A stretch of DNA of 64,000 nucleotides from the NCBI GenBank assembly GCA_025267735.1, contig CM046303.1:67781034-67845033 (forward strand), given 5' to 3'. Positions 1 to 12,074 of this stretch are shown piece by piece (position 1 is the stretch's first letter; each line of letters opens with the position of its first letter). The position numbers were made by a program, and so were the translations under genes. The notes below the pieces were generated by a model, which was given only the letters and a program-made list of their open reading frames with translations, was not told the origin of the DNA and did no database searches. Source of the DNA: Mactra quadrangularis. Its lineage: Eukaryota > Mollusca > Bivalvia > Venerida > Mactridae.

Positions 1-2667
1 TTTATGGTAAGAATATTGTCGGCATAAGTTCTTTCACAGTATCTGTCAATTATTTTATATTGACTTTATGATGTATTACAGTTGTCTAATACTTTGATTT
101 CTATTGTTGTTCCAGTTATAGTGTCATCACGATCTATATCAGTTATTTCATAAGATAGATGATACAGTATTATGTTGATATCCCCTAGAGTACATGTATT
201 ATTATAATGGTAATTGAGTATATAATATTACACTGATGTCCTGCTGACATGTGTATTAGCGAAATCAATTATACATTGATTTTATCAAATTCTTTATCAA
301 TGTTGACATTATTATTCGCTTTGTTGCAATTTCAGTAAATGATTCTCCTTCGTCATTTCTGTAGAAACAGAGAACTACTATTTGCTATTTATACAATTTT
401 TGATAAAAGCAACATACTGCATATTGTAAATGCATCATTTAACCTGGGTTAAACCCCCAGTGGCTGTTATTTTGTTACCATAAGTTTGAAGGCAGTAACC
501 CTTTTGGTTCTTGTTTATGTTATTTGTTGTTCTGTGATTTTACTATTGTTGATATATATTCAGACTCCGTGTTGAGTAAAGTTTATGTTGTTTTCATTCA
601 TTATCTTAGTTAGGGGTTTGTACAAAAGTTAACAACAATCGGTCACATGGTTTGGTATAACAAGACATTTTACTCAGCTTCTTTTGAACTGTTCAACCAG
701 AAAAGTAATATTAATGTCAATTGATAATAAAATGTGTTATTTCAACTGTTAGGACACAATGCAAATGATGCATGCTAATGAGTAAATATATTGACAAGGA
801 GACAAATGTCTATGTTTTAATTTCACATATTCGTCAATTTTGAAATTCCTATTCCAGTATGCTCAGATAAGATGGTGATACTTTCAATGGAGAATAGCAG
901 GACATTGCAACCTGCCCTGTTTCTCTCCCTCCTTTCCATCTTTGTCATTCCTATGCTGCAACTGTTACTTTGGAACATCAATCCTCTGATGCTTCTTGCC
1001 CCTTTTTGTTCTTTCTTGCCCAGTTTTTGAGCTTGAGAATAGTCACAAGATTTGGTAGTCTGTATATAATAGATATCACGAGATTATCAATATCACAATA
1101 TACGATTCATGGACATAATAGTTTAATGTAATATTATATTTTATTGAAATTCTTGGTTTCTTTGTTTTCATACATGAATAATTAATAACTTATGAATAGT
1201 AGCTCTATTTCAGTTATAAATGCAAACACTATGTAGGTTGTATTGGGCTTGGGTACTGTCACACCCTTATCTTAATCAATCAAAAACTATTCCATATTCC
1301 TTAATCAATTATGTCCCATTTATAGATATATAAACATATAATGAGTCGTGACTATTGTCTAAATTTAGATCTTGTACTAGTCCAGTAATATTAGCTCTGA
1401 TCAATATCTAACTATGTCATGGTGACTTAAAACATTTGCATTACATTTGTATTATCATTTTAAATCAAATTAAATTGTAACTAATTGTATTTAAAAGTTA
1501 TTTATAATATAATAATATTTTCCCACCACTGATGTGAATATTTATATTAGTGGCGTTAATTTATGTGCCACTGTCAGTTAAATAAAATTTATGCTTGTTG
1601 GAAGTCCATTCTTTAATGATTAATTTAGATGTTGAATTTTAAGAAGTTAGCGTTTAATTTGAATTTCACTAAACTGCAATTCATCATCTTTCATTGTTTG
1701 AGATCTAAAGTCTTCCTACAATAAAGAAAATCATATTTCCTTAACCTTCATCTAGTCAAATTATACATTGCTGAGCATTTTTTGTTTCGTTTTTGGTATG
1801 TTTTTATTTCCTTCATCTACATAATGTTGAGAAATCTAAGTCTTTTGCGATGCCAATAGTGTTTGTGCAAACTCTCCATATTTCCCATTTCAAAGCATTT
1901 GATCAATGAGGAGGTGTCAACTGGATACACAATCTCTGCATTAAATAAATGGATATGATTTTCATACAACAATGTCAAATTTACATTATCAACCATGATA
2001 GATGATGGAGAAATTTCAGTGATGTACACGCTTTGATAAAGTAGATAGACATTGCCCGGAGAAAATTTCTAGTCACTCAGATAATATTATAATGTTACTC
2101 TGATATTTCAAATAATGAAATGAGGTATTAAAAAAAAATAAGATTTTATAAATAATAGAGGATGGTGTTATGTTTTGGCATATCCATTTCTAATAATTAC
2201 TTATGGTCTGATATTTAAACACTGATAGTGTGTAAAATCCTCAATTCAGAATTTGATTTATACTTACACTAACTTACAGTGTGATACTGATATATTTCTC
2301 TTCTACACTTTCTAAGTTAACTGTGCTTTCTTATCTTAATTGTAATTGTAAAATATGTTAAATTTATAAGAATAGGTTCGATACTGGCTTCTAACCATAA
2401 TGCTTTATGTAAAAAAGAATTTAATTACTTACAGATCATACAATGGGGATATTTTTTAAGTGCAACCAGAAAAGATGGTTTGGTGATTTGTTCGCCTCAT
2501 AAAACCCTGACTATTTCAAAATGCATGGCGAAAACATAGTTATATTAATCTAATTCTTCAGATGATTTCATTTTGTTTCTTTACAATGTGCCTAGATTTA
2601 AAAAAAAAAAATGTTCAACCAAGTTAACCCAATATTTCTCCACTAAACTTTTGAAATAAAAATGAAT

Positions 2668-3260
2668 TCCAGTCTGTCTGGATTTCCACTGGACTAAGTT
2701 GTTCAGATGTTATGCCCCAATCATTTTAGTTTGTCATTTGAGACACTTTACAAATTGGCAATTATTTTGTCAGTTATATTCTATTATTAACACTCTGACC
2801 AAAGGAAATTGTTATCTGAAACAGTGAATGGAAGATATTCTGCTTGAATCAACTTTAGGTATTGTACCGTGAATGATGTATAACAATATTTATTGACCCT
2901 GAGACAAACTCTTCCTTCTTTGGATACAAATCTTATATATGATCATGTAGTTTATTAATATTGCTACTTGTGGTATCAATGAAGTATGGAGGATGACAAT
3001 CACTTTTTGTAATGTTTGCTGTTTTCTTTGTCTATGTTCTGTTCTTTTTATTGACCAATACATGTTATTTATACAAAATTGTGCAGAATCAATTATTTCT
3101 AATGTTAAGAACTATTGGTTGTTGTGTTTAGTTTCCAATTAATGAAAGATATTGTTGCAGATAAATGACGTGTATCAAAGTAATGATCTGACTAAAGTTT
3201 CTATAGTTCAATCAAATGTAACTTTTACTTACTTTGTTACTAGGTCTTTACCTCCTTTGA
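2668..3260 (+). repeat. Diverged direct repeat, copy A
   Basis: This block shares long patches with two blocks downstream. Shared text includes TTTGTCATTTGAGACAC, TTGGCAATTATTTTGTCAGT and the phrase ATATTCTGCTTGAAT, in the same order and spacing. Flanking patches also match, for example ATGATCTGACTAAAGTTTCT near 3,183. The copies are perhaps 70-80% alike by eye, so this is an old segmental duplication or a dispersed element. No coding frame is conserved between copies. Confidence 0.65.
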
Positions 3261-5320
3261 TCAATGACAAAGTATTTAAGTTATGTAACGCAGTATGTAA
3301 TTAATTTTGCGGATTGTAATTTAAAGCAATTGCACACAGATCTGATTGCATTCTTATATAATTAGACATGCTGGAATGAATGGACATAGAGTATGGTAAA
3401 TGGTATAGTAAATGTATCAGGGTACGATATTGTATGACCAAGTGTTATTAGAAAGTGAAGCTAATTTAATTAAATACAGTAATTAGTTTCGTTATTTTTA
3501 CATATTCGAGTACTGCATTAGTAATAGACTAATGTTGGTGCTGAATGAAGTAGTAACATATCACTGTATTTGTTGTGTGAAATTTTTACATTCTTAATAA
3601 ATTGTCAAGATTTTTTGTGTTATTTTAAATGCTAGATTTACTTCAGACCATGTTAGAGTCATTCCACAAAGTTAAAATTATATTTGTAGCTTTGCACATA
3701 AGTTATGTTTGTTTCAATCAAAATACGTTCGACGATTATATTGAGTGTCACATTTCTGACAAAATATCAGTGATTACAAGACTTGCAATTATGTTCTCAC
3801 GAAAGCTTTTGATGTTAACATTGATTTTTCAGTTCACAAATCATTTAAGCTTGTTCATAAAAGCATAGTATTTTCAAGAACAAACCTTAAAGTCTCAACC
3901 AGATTCATTCATTCTTGTCGTTATATTTTTGTTGAGTTAACTTTAGATCCTCTGGTCTCTGCAAGGTCATTAAGTACTTGCCTTTAACCTCGGCAATGAT
4001 AACATGAGTTTCTTGCATATGTGTTTTATGTGCAACATGATTGAGTTGAATGGGAGATTAAAGTTTCTTCACCAAGCAAAACCATAACCATGTGCTCTTA
4101 TATGATCTGTTGAAACGGGTTTAAACCTCCTCAAGGCAAAACCCCTTTAAGTTCTTGTTTTTGTTATTATTCTGTGGTTACTTCCTTTATGCATTTTTAT
4201 GGTGTTGGATGTCTGTATTGTTCTACTGTTAATGTTTTTGATATGTTTTCACTCACATGTTTTAATTTATTTTATGCGACTAATTTCAGTAAACATGTAA
4301 CTATATGCATTGTCCATATCAAGCACAACTCAAGTACTATCCTATTTCTTTTTGTAAATATTGTATTATAAGTTTTTTTACGTATGAATTATTAATCACA
4401 CAGTACTTATGATATTATAGCAATATAGATTTATATTTCTAGTTAAGACTGTAATCAAATATTTAAATCTATTTTTGGTATTGAAAGTAAATACTAAGTA
4501 TGGTGTGTAGGACTTGTAACCCATTCATTCATTCATTCATTTAACCAATTTGTCAAATTAGTCCATTTTTAGTACATTTATTATTTTTGTCAATAGCTCT
4601 TAAACAAATATGGTTATACTATTCTTATATTAGGGTAGGTCTTATTTTGGTAGTTTTCATTTCTATTTTAAAATGATTTTATTTGAATAACGTAATGGTT
4701 ATATATATATACAAATGCATTACATATGTGACACAATAATGGTTTGCACTGTATTGCCATGCTAGAGGACCATATTTATTTATGTATAATATTATAAGTT
4801 TATATAAACAAGTTTTAACCGATCAATGTTCACATGTTTTGGTTTTATTTAATTAGATTCAACCTGTAGTGACCGATTTTATTCGTTGAGCTATGATAGA
4901 TTGGTAGAGTCCAATCATTACATTGACAATAGGTATAACCAATAAGTACTACGTTAAAAATAAGTTCAAACTATTGTATCTCGAGTAAATATGCTTAGTA
5001 TTGTACACCAATGAACATCTTCTGAAAAAGGACAATCTGGAAACAATTGGTCACATATGTCTAAGGCAATAATGGCTGAGTAAACGACAAGTTGTGTTAC
5101 CTTTTTGTAGGAATGTTCCAAATTTCTAAAAATACAGAAGTGCAGTCATGGCTTACCGGACAAAGTCTGACTATTGTATATTGTATCTATAAACACTCAT
5201 ATCAATGTCGCTTTTTTATTTTCATTAAGGAGTTAAACTATTGTTCCAAACTGTTTGCAATTTTAACAAAGATAATCATCCTTCACCATTTCCTATGGCA
5301 ATCTATGAACGACGGTACAC

Positions 5321-5910
5321 CACTGATCTGTCCTGATTTCTCTGGGCTATGTTGTTCAGATATTATGATGAATTATTTTAGTTTGTCATTTGAGACCCTT
5401 CATGTATTGGCAATTATTTTGTCAGTTATATTCTATTATAAACTTTCTGATCAAAGAAATTTGCTATCTGATACAGTGAAAGTGAGATATTCTGCTTGAA
5501 TGGTCTAAACACATTGTTCCATAAATGATGTGGAAAGAATGATTTTTTTTCAGATTCTCATATTAAGTCTCGCTATTTTGGAAAGTATCTCCGAACTAGA
5601 ACATATTGCTTATTAATAACTGCCTGAGTAAAAGATGGAGTGTCGAGAATAAAAAGCTCATTCTTTCTGTTTTTGTCTCATCGGATTTCTTACTAGAGAT
5701 CGATATAATTTGAGATTTTACGCAATTGTATGGAATCAATTATTTCTGTTATAGAGAAGTATTGTCAGAGTTTGCCAACATTTGTACAAGTTTTGTGTCC
5801 AATTAGTGTGAGATATGTTTCCTGATAATTGGCTTATATCAGAGAAAATGATCTGACTGACGTTTCTGCAGTTAATACAATCGTAATTTAACTTAATTTG
5901 TTCCAGTTTT
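5321..5910 (+). repeat. Diverged direct repeat, copy B
   Basis: Second copy, about 2.65 kb after copy A. It has the same ordered patches, with TTTGTCATTTGAGACCCTTC and TTGGCAATTATTTTGTCAGT near 5,380-5,420 and ATGATCTGACTGACGTTTCT near 5,848. A 135-codon open frame (5,092-5,499) overlaps its start. Copies A and C do not preserve that frame, so I do not call it a gene. Confidence 0.65.
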
Positions 5911-6714
5911 ATTATCTTTCTTGATAATTACCTAAAATCAATTGGGAATATACCATGAACCATGAAATGCAAATTTAAAAAAAAGATATCTGCAGATTTA
6001 ACCGTGAGAAGATTTCTTTAGTTTTGATACATGTAGTTCTGAACTGGGGTGGGGGTGTTTTAACACAAAATTCATTGGGAAAACTGTAAATGGTGGAATA
6101 AAGATACAACTGGCCCTACGATTAGTATTGTTGATAAAATGCACTCCTATTCAAGAGTTTGCATAAGAGAATACAGGGTGTATCTACTTTTTGGAGCATT
6201 AACTTGTATCACAAACGAGATGCCCAGCTGTTTGAAGCTTGACTGATATTTTTGTAAACAAAATATTGCGCTAGCAAAGGTTAAACTAATGTAATTGATT
6301 GCCAATGTAATGTTTTTGTATGTTTGTTTCAAAGTTTGCCAAGCGAAAGTTCACTTTTATCTGCAGCATGTAATCATTCAATGATTGATAATCTAAGACA
6401 TGGAATCAGGCAATCAGGCTCTTTAATGCTCTAAATTTATTTCATGTTCAGTACTACTCTGGTGGTACTTTATGTTTTCAATTTTTCTTGCTAATTTTTC
6501 CTTGCAATTATTAGGTTGAATTCTCGCTGATGATTTTTTGCATTTCGATCATTATTAGTGCAATTGTTCCATACTTCTTGTTTCAAATCATGTGATCAAT
6601 ACAAATGTGTCAGCTAGAGACACACAATCTTTATAGATGACTTCCGTTGTCATGGAACAATACCATATTCTGTAAATGAAATGATGATTTTTAACAAAAA
6701 ATACTGGTAAACAC

Positions 6715-7196
6715 TATAGGCGTAATGGTTAACCGATATACCAGTTAATATTGCAAAACGAATTCTGATGGATTTTAACTGGTTTGTTTTTCTTTGAACC
6801 GTTTTTTAGTTATGTGCCGTATTGATTGTTTTTATCTGAATCTGAAATTTAAACGATATATAAGTGTTTAAATGTTAAGAATTTGAAATAATCTTATTGT
6901 TCTTAAAAGGATTAAATATTTCGTCACTTAAAAGAAAATTCTTTAGAAAGTCAATTTCAAAATATGAATTTTTATCTCACATATAGACCATATTACGCAA
7001 GTCAATCAAACATTTGGAAATACACATGTACGCGTAATGTTGATCCAATTAATTAGATGCGTAAGCAAATTATGCATTTATTTGTGCTTCATATGTCTTC
7101 GAAAAAACCTGGTGCAATATATCAACATATCGCAATATGAGTTTTGTATACTGCAATATATTGCAATACAAGTTTTGCCGTCTTGTAACACACCTA
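6715..7196. mobile_element. hAT-type MITE with 8-bp target duplication
   Basis: The element starts TATAGGCGTAATGGTTAACC and ends CTTGTAACACACCTA. It is flanked on both sides by the identical 8-mer GTAAACAC (6,707-6,714 and 7,197-7,204). An 8-bp target duplication is the hallmark of hAT transposons. The interior carries the family's typical runs of TTGCAATA near the 3' end. It has no transposase frame, so it is non-autonomous. Relatives lie at 47,110-47,546 and 21,764-23,303. Confidence 0.8.
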
Positions 7197-7739
7197 GTAA
7201 ACACAACATATTATTATTCTGCCATCAATCCAACATGTGTCAGTTAAGAGACACAGGCTTGTATAGAATCATGGGTGAATAAATCTACATAACTTCTTCT
7301 TAATGAAATTTATTAGTTAATTTATAATTATGCTAACTCATACTGTAGGTTGAGTAGATAAAAAACCGATACTAAATAAAGAACAGTGTTGAAATATGAT
7401 CTGATTATAGATATTTAAATGATGTAATATAAGCAGAATAACTTAAAAGTATACATACATTGCGCCAATTGCCAATCACATGAAAAACACAAACCAAACA
7501 AATATTGCTACATGCAAATAAAAAATGTCCAACAATTCCTTTACAGCTATGAAATTATGATTTTCATTAATTTTCTAAACGTATGATATTACAAAAGTGT
7601 TCATAAATTGATTTCATAATCCTTCCTTCTGCAAGTTCCATTTATTAGATTATATTACAGTCTAGACTGTTGAAGCCAAAATAGCACCATCAATCTGTTC
7701 CCACTATTACCAATATGTTCTTAGGCTCTGTTACAAATG

Positions 7740-8246
7740 TAATAAATACTGCAGTTGTTTCAGTTAGTCATTTGAGACACTTAACAAATTGGCAATTATT
7801 TTGTCAGTAATATTCTATTATAAAATCTTTGACCGAAGGAAATTGTTTTCAGAAGCAACAAAAGTGAGATATTCCGCTTGAATCAACTTTAGGCATTGTA
7901 CCATGAATGATGGAGAAAAATATTTATTGATTCAAAGATTAACTCTCCCTTTTTGGGGAAAAATCTAATACAGGAAAATTTTGTTTATTAATATTGCCAC
8001 TTGTGTAGTTGATAAAGTAAAGAGGTTGAAGATCACTTCTAAACATCTCCTTGTTTATCTTAGAGCTCTTCATTTTGAAGATCAATAAAACATGTGATTT
8101 TTCACAATAATGAAGAGTCAAATAGCTAAGATATAGAAGATATATTAGAATGCTATTGATGGGATTTTCTAACATTTAGACAGCTTTGTTTTCAATTCAA
8201 ATAGTGAGATATATGTGTTCTGATAATTGGCTTATGTAATAGAAAA
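7740..8246 (+). repeat. Diverged direct repeat, copy C
   Basis: Third copy, about 2.4 kb after copy B and closest to copy A. Both have GAATCAACTTTAGG followed by a TTGTACC-type patch and then a TATTTATTGA patch. Its downstream end, TTCTGATAATTGGCTTATGT near 8,218, matches copy B near 5,821 and is then interrupted by the SINE that begins at about 8,247. Confidence 0.65.
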
Positions 8247-8520
8247 TCCGGGTCAATAGCACAGTTGGTAGCGCGCCAGGATTTTGAATCTCATGTCCCG
8301 AAGGGGGTACGGGTTCGAATTCCACACGGGGAGGTTATACCCTTCCATGAAAAATTGACAATAATGTCAATTTTCCTCTATTTATAAGATAATATGGAGA
8401 AGTTTCCGGCCTTGTGGAAGGGTAAGTGAGTACTTGTTATAGACAAGGGTCCATGAAAACTAGGTTAGTTGCGCTGGACACCGTAAAATGAACTTAATTG
8501 TGATGACACGGTGTTAAAAT
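8247..8520 (+). mobile_element. tRNA-derived SINE, nearly full length
   Basis: A tRNA-like head carries an A-box-like stretch (ATAGCACAGTTGGTAGCGCG near 8,255) and a B-box (GGGTTCGAATTCC near 8,309). It is followed by a body with TTATACCCTTCCATGAAAAA and a tail ending in a GGACACCGTAAAATGAACTT stretch and ACACGGTGTTAAA. The same body recurs at 45,436-45,690, and as fragments at 24,964-25,080 (antisense) and 36,823-36,955. This pol III promoter layout is the standard SINE structure. It is not a functional tRNA gene, since the anticodon arm and acceptor do not pair properly. Confidence 0.8.
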
Positions 8521-11500
8521 CAGTAAAAAATATGTAAGAGAAACTGACTTTCCTGCTGTTTATATAATTGTAGTCTCAAAAACGTCTACAAATATTATAA
8601 AAACTCAGGAGAAAAAGGTAGATGGGGAACAACGACACTGGAAAAAGTTTTACAACTTTTATTGATCTATACGTATTAGTTTTGGACTTTACGTAGCCTT
8701 TATTATAGTAAAATGTTATTATAAGTAAACTATTATCTGCAAATGTATTCATGTACAGTAGATTTACAACTTTATAAGTTCTTATTCTGTGATACATATT
8801 TTTTAGTATTTATATTTCTGTTTGGCTTGAAATGCCAATATTGGATTAAATCAATTCTCATACTACTAGCATAATAATTGTTATTGAAACTATTTATTTT
8901 AAATGATAATTCCAAGTTTCTTTCTTCAATTACACTGTATTTCTGGTATGATATTTTTACATTCTCTGTAAAAATGCACTGGGAAATCTGTACAATTCAT
9001 ATAATGGCAATTTTCATTTGCGAGATTTCTGTGAAATTCAAAGACATTTCTTGTAAATGAGTGACATTTTTAGAACTCTAAAGCGATATTTCTTTCCTTT
9101 TTGTCTGACTATTATTCTCTGTAGCAAATGAACTTGACTTTATCTGGAAGTTTGTTTCTCACAAACATTTTAGGAACTCTTCAGGAGCTATGCAATAAAG
9201 TCAGAATTGCTTGATATAAAGTTATAATACATTTGTAAAAAGTCCCTTAAGATGTTCTAGAATTATTGCCTTTTTCAGTTTTTTATTGGTTCTTTCATTT
9301 TTTTCTGACATGAAAATGTGTGGAACGCAGGAATCAATTAGAACGGTTAAGGAATTATGACACCAAAATGTGAGATATCCTGTTGTGTTTTCTCTGCTTC
9401 ATGTCTTCCGTCAGTTGACAGCAACTTGCCTCTACAATTGTTACAGACTTGCTGGAATCCAGCTGTGTCCAGTAAATATATTTCCTGTTGGCTGCTGGGA
9501 ACCAATCTATTATATGAAGTCAATTGTTTTACCATATTGGTTTTGTATGATAAATGGACGATAGTTTTCATATAAGTAAATTCAATTGCAAATTTATACT
9601 TGGTGCTTTTTTGCCATGACATTAGCATATTTGTGTCTCCGAAGTTTGGGAGCAGGATATGTCAAAGGTGAATAACAGCCAAAGATGAAGATTTCAAGTA
9701 CCAGATTTGGTGTGGTACAGTACCATTTTGTAAATTATGTCCAATACAAATGCATACATGTTTTTCATACAATATTTCTCTGAAAAAATACATAAATAAA
9801 ATATCATTTAATTTTAGCAAAAGTGCTAAAATGTCCATGGAAAAGTACTTACAGTTTTTTGTTTATATAAGTTTCCATCTTACTTAATTAGCACTTTTAT
9901 ATAGGTAAGAAAAAAAATTGCTACAAGATTCTATTGGAGGTACTATACAAGAAATCAACTGCAATAAAAATATCTGATACGGTAAAGTTCCATTGAAAAT
10001 GAAATAAGATTTCATGGAAAGATTTTGCAATTGAAGCCGAACAATAAACCTTTGATTTCAAGAAACTGACAACAGCATCTGATTTTTAGCTGCAACCATG
10101 GAAGCAATACAGAATGATGTACATGTATTTTGAGCTTAAAAGTTAGTGGCTCATGTAAAGTGAGAACATTAATTTTATGTGAACCATTTTACTGTATAAA
10201 ATGTTACTGAATGTCCACACCTAACGCTACAAATTTGCGCTACCATTTAGCACAAAACGGCTGTAACTCACTATTTACTTCTATTGTGTTACGATGGTTT
10301 TCGGCTAAACCCTAAAATATTTTCCTTATCCAAAAATGTATATAATTTAGGCCGTCAAGTTTAGATGAATGTGTTCTGTCGTTAACACCAGAAATAATAA
10401 TGCTTGATATATTCACGGAACAATTTAGCACAGTGTAAGTACACTTCTAGGAAAATGGCAAAAATATTCAAATCATCACTTTGTTTTTACCAACTACAAT
10501 TGTTATATTGCTTTATATTTGTTTCCATGTGAGATGTCCAGTAAGAAGATATTGATTAGAAAAAACATATTTGATTAAAATTAACAGAACAAAGTGTAGT
10601 ATTTACTTCTGTGTTTTCTTTAAATAATCTTCAATAACCAGATTTATTAAACATATTAAGAATGTTCATGATTTGTTAATGGCATATGTTGTTAAAAATT
10701 TAATACTTTTAAAGCTATATTATGTTTAGTGCACTTAAATATACTTTGGAGTAAATTATTGTTGGTTCAAGTGTATTCGATTCAAAATGCAAAGCTAGCT
10801 ACTTTTTAGGCTGGCTCTGTTTATGGCAAATACTTCTTTCAGTTTTGTCTTCAGCATTGTAAAGATCAAATGTGTCATTGACTTGTCAATCAAAGTATAT
10901 ACCGGGTATTTTACCTCACTTTTTGTGCCCATTAGTTGAGCATCTTTAAAATGTATTATGAACAAGATGTATCTGTATGTTTCACTTTGCATTGAGCAGA
11001 TTGTTTTATATTTATTTCCATGGGTTATTATAAATTCCCACAGTAAAAATATATGTAATACTTTCATTTCTAGCATTATACAGCTGTATCAATGTCTATT
11101 TCCAGCATCATATCAATATAACTTTACTGATTGTTTTGTCAGTGATATAACCAGCACCATGGCTTGTTTTTTACATTATTAAAGAGCGTGTTCTGGTTGT
11201 TATTGATGGAGTTAAGCATATTGCCTCATTAGTGACTATAAAGATGTCATTTTACATTCAGATTTCCCCCTTAACTAGATCTATCAAAGCTGGATAATTT
11301 CCAGTTAGTTTGTCTGGCATTGATTTAGCTTTACCATTCTCTCTTAATTCTGATGATTTGTCGCAAATTGGAAAAATTTTCTGTTGAGGAATCTAATCCT
11401 TCTCTATCATTAAGTTATTGATGTAGTCAAGATTTAGAGCTTTCCAGATATTTGAGAGGGATGATTAAAACATTAAGTGAGCTGTAAAAACATATATGCT

Positions 11501-11866
11501 GTGTTATTGTATTTCAGATTTCTAACTTATTTGTTATTATTTAATGTCCATGATTGGCTATAATGGGAGTATTTGGTATCAATTAGTAATAGAAGCAGTG
11601 GTCAAGTTGTAGGACAGACGCTTTGGAATTGAGAGGTCACTTTCTAGTTGATTATGTTGGCTAGTTGATAATAAACACAGTTCAGTAAATTTTGAAACTA
11701 TGATGATGTGATTGCAGTAATTTTGGTTAAGCTCTGAGTTCAGTTTATATTGATACTCAGCTCTGAGTTCAGTTTACTTTGATTCTCAGCTCTGAGTTAG
11801 TTTAGTTTGTTATGCTTTTATATATTCCAGACAAAAATTCTTATTTCTGGTTATATATATTTTCAG

Positions 11867-11899
11867 AATATAAAGGAAGAAGTATAGAAATCAATCACC
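11867..11899 (+). other. SLC5A7: SLC5A7 5' UTR part of first coding exon
   Basis: A good 3' splice site (TATATATTTTCAG) ends at 11,866, 33 bases before the start codon. This implies that the 5' UTR is interrupted by an intron and that an upstream noncoding exon exists. I could not locate that exon. The start context is CACCATGG, a strong Kozak match, which supports the chosen ATG. Confidence 0.6.
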
Positions 11900-12074
11900 A
11901 TGGCGATACACATACCAGGACTTATAGCTATTATAGTGTTTTATTTAGTCATTTTACTTATTGGATTATGGGCTGGAAGAAAAGCTAAACAGACTGGGGC
12001 TGATGCTAACTCTGAGAATGTAATGTTAGCTGGTCGGAACATTGGGTTACTGGTGGGAGTGTTCACCATGACTG
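11900..12074 (+). CDS. SLC5A7: SLC5A7 coding exon 1
   Basis: Encodes residues 1-58 plus one base of codon 59, including the first membrane helix ([19 protein letters not shown]) and the [10 protein letters not shown] segment. The donor is ACTG|GTAAGG and leaves phase 1. The open frame runs on to 12,166 into the intron, but that extension has no homology. Confidence 0.95.

Larger units (their letters stand above)
1..11866. other. Upstream spacer, no gene recognised
   Basis: No exon of a recognisable protein is visible on either strand. Open frames here are at most 135 codons, AT-rich, without family motifs, and flanked by stops. The stretch carries three diverged direct repeats near 2.7, 5.35 and 7.75 kb, a hAT-type MITE at 6,715-7,196 and a tRNA-derived SINE at 8,247-8,520, all listed separately. 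It may also hold noncoding 5' exons or regulatory DNA of the choline transporter, because a 3' splice site lies just before that gene's start codon, but I cannot place them. Confidence 0.6.

Noticed and set aside
5092..5499. 135-codon open frame as a gene
   Set aside because: It overlaps one copy of a diverged repeat, and the other two copies do not preserve the frame.
8255..8325. tRNA gene
   Set aside because: A-box and B-box are present but the stems do not close, and the head continues into a repeated SINE body. The same applies to the heads at 15,665 (antisense), 44,402, 50,947 and 51,412 (antisense).
9347..9628. Overlapping open frames on both strands near 9.4-9.6 kb as a possible exon
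   Set aside because: Three frames on two strands are equally open, none with a recognisable motif or flanking splice signals.
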